From contig NC_088307.1 in the NCBI RefSeq assembly GCF_032854445.1, forward strand, positions 11,732,017-11,796,016: a DNA stretch of 64,000 nucleotides. Reading direction: 5' to 3'. Of this stretch, positions 62,641-64,000 are shown piece after piece (the first letter of the stretch is position 1; each line of letters starts with the position of its first letter). The translations under genes and the position numbers were made by a program. The notes under the pieces are model-generated. The model searched no databases, was not told where the DNA came from, and worked only from the letters and a program-made list of their open reading frames with translations. The stretch comes from Liolophura sinensis (taxonomy: Eukaryota; Mollusca; Polyplacophora; Chitonida; Chitonidae).

Positions 62641-63544
62641 TAGTAATTAATATTTCTTTTAGAATTCAAGTCCAAGATCACCACCTGTGTCATTGTTGTC
62701 TTGTTTTTTATGCGCCCGCTCTCACCTGTGACTCCTTTATTCGTTGTACGGGTTGTAATCTTTACGCTTGGATCTGAAACAAAGACCGTCGTTTGTTTAA
62801 TTCCCCTTCTTTATCTTGGGATGCAAGATGTATTTCTGGTGTCAAAAGAACGATGGGACGGCGACCCAGATTACCACCAGCGCATGCGCAGTGTGATAGC
62901 GGAAATAGAAGCGTCAAATAAGTTGAAAATGTTAGAAGACTCTACAGTAATCCAGTACTATTTCTATCAATACTGGCATAATGGCGTTTTTGTTACGCAT
63001 GGAGGAAAATAAATAGTTAAATATAATATACCAGTTTTATACCGCTACTATCATCCAGCCGAAGAATTATTATATTTTTTGTGTAAATTTGTAATATCCT
63101 CAGTTTGTAGTATTGTAAAAGATGTACGCCGCGTGTCTCTCGTTCTGATTCAATCCTTCATCCCTTTATTATGAATTCAAAGAAACTTATTATTAATCTT
63201 ATCATCGAAAAAGGACCCATTACTCCGTCACGTTTTATAATACAAGCTTTCACACCTGGTCATAATCCTGGCATACCTGAGTAAAATCGCCCTCCGCTGT
63301 GACGCTGCGATTATATGTGTGGCTACCTTGCAGACTTATGAGCACAGCTCCACAGAAATTGTGACGTATAAACAAAGGAACGAACAATGGAGGAAGTCAT
63401 TTTTACGTTACGTCCTGCACTTATTTTTTCCAGATGCGTGGTCAGCAACTGAACCTGTGCACATGTACATAATTAACGACTGAGTCACCCAAAGAGAGAG
63501 ATAAAAATGGTCTGTCAGTAATTATGGAGTGTTTTGTATGGTTT

Positions 63545-64000
63545 CAGTGCTCTGTGACTGGGTGATGTTTCATGTCTGTTGTCAGTTCATGTGGTATCTG
63601 TACACTGTAGTGGGTTGAGGTTTCATGTCTGGTGTCGGTATATTGTGACTAGATGAGGATTCGTGTGGTACCGGTACACTGTAGTTGGTTGAGGTTTCAT
63701 GTCTGGTGTCGGTACACTGTGACGGGATGAGGATTCATGTGATATCGGTACATTGTAGTTGGTTGAGGCTTCATGTCTGGTGCCAGTATACTGTGACTGG
63801 ATGAGGATTCGTGTGGTACCGGTACACCATAGTTGGTGAGGTTTTATGTCTGGTGTCGGTACACTGTGATTGGATGAGGATTCGTGTGGTATCAGTAGAC
63901 TGTAGTTGGTTGAGGTGTCATGTCTGGTGTCAGTATACTGTGACTAGATGAGGATTCGTGTGGTATCAGTACACCGTAGTTGGTTGAGGGTTTTATGTCT
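63545..64000. repeat. 74-bp dimeric minisatellite (copy 2, cut by window end)
   Basis: Same period and half-units as 21920-22990; about six units are visible. Confidence 0.95.

Larger units (their letters stand above)
58695..62773 (-). pseudogene. YxxL-tail receptor, copy 2, 3' part with nonsense and frameshift lesions
   Basis: The exon layout matches copy 1: stalk exon 62726-62773, membrane exon 61502-61592 and tail exon from 59796, with the same splice sites and phases. The membrane exon has TGA at 61548-61546 where copy 1 has GGA (Gly). The tail has a duplicated decamer AAAAGACTTT at 59455-59474 that gives a stop at 59463. Near the old C-terminus a CAG became TAG. Between 59446 and 59144 the tail is a clean repeat of EYQVLYDV and QYQALFDL blocks. 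A 177-bp segment (59 codons) is duplicated in frame compared with copy 1. The gene would extend beyond the right edge. Lesions differ from those in copy 1, so they arose after the duplication, if they are not assembly errors. Confidence 0.6.
43946..64000 (+). repeat. Segmental duplication, copy 2 (right edge outside window)
   Basis: This is the direct-orientation partner of 1 to about 22,400. It starts just upstream of the 5' end of the minus-strand Toll-like receptor, within about 215 bases of its first ATG, and is still aligning to copy 1 at the window end, inside the 74-bp minisatellite. Copy-specific changes include loss of about 3.05 kb near 49125, an extra ~230 bp near 52925-53155, a different block at 56318-58064, an in-frame 177-bp duplication in the receptor tail and a much longer 20-bp minisatellite at 60845-61395. 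True tandem duplication and a retained second haplotype cannot be separated from sequence alone. Confidence 0.95.

Overview
The window is eukaryotic nuclear DNA, most likely from a mollusc. Reading frames are short and separated by introns with GT-AG splice sites. Simple repeats and minisatellites are common. Many copies of a tRNA-derived SINE with an AATAAA-type tail, of a kind abundant in mollusc genomes, lie on both strands. One gene is a Toll-like receptor of the invertebrate type. The species cannot be named from the sequence alone.

The dominant structure is a large direct duplication. Bases 1 to about 23,000 (copy 1, which starts at or before the window edge) are repeated from about 43,946 to the window end (copy 2). 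By eye the copies differ by roughly 2-5% plus many indels. Larger differences are: a ~3.05 kb block present only in copy 1 (5247-8298); a 452-bp insertion only in copy 1 (11809-12260); unrelated blocks at the same place (15604-16975 against 56318-58064); and different minisatellite lengths. If real, this is a tandem unit of about 44 kb. An uncollapsed haplotype joined in the assembly is the main alternative.

Layout: 0-17 kb holds SINEs, small inverted-repeat elements and no gene that I can support. 17.6-21.2 kb (minus strand) holds the 3' end of a single-pass receptor with a stalk exon, a transmembrane exon and a cytoplasmic tail built from tandem YxxL tyrosine motifs. Its copy at 58.7-62.8 kb is damaged in different ways. 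21.9-23.0 kb is a 74-bp dimeric minisatellite. 27.65-31.89 kb (plus) is a seven-exon gene for a predicted 280-residue secreted protein of no family I recognise; I assembled it from splice sites and matching intron phases. 33.78-34.71 kb is a GT-rich 18-bp minisatellite. 35.3-38.97 kb (plus) is a decayed class A GPCR. 41.33-43.73 kb (minus) is a Toll-like receptor with an in-frame TAG between its membrane segment and its TIR domain, plus a double frame change in an LRR. Copy 2 starts just beyond this receptor.

The gene content (a TLR, a tyrosine-motif receptor, an unknown secreted cysteine-containing protein and a relic GPCR) suggests an innate-immunity or chemosensing cluster expanding by duplication and losing members. 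That reading is inference. The most novel items are the YxxL-tail receptor, with copy-specific in-frame expansion and lesions, and the seven-exon secreted gene.
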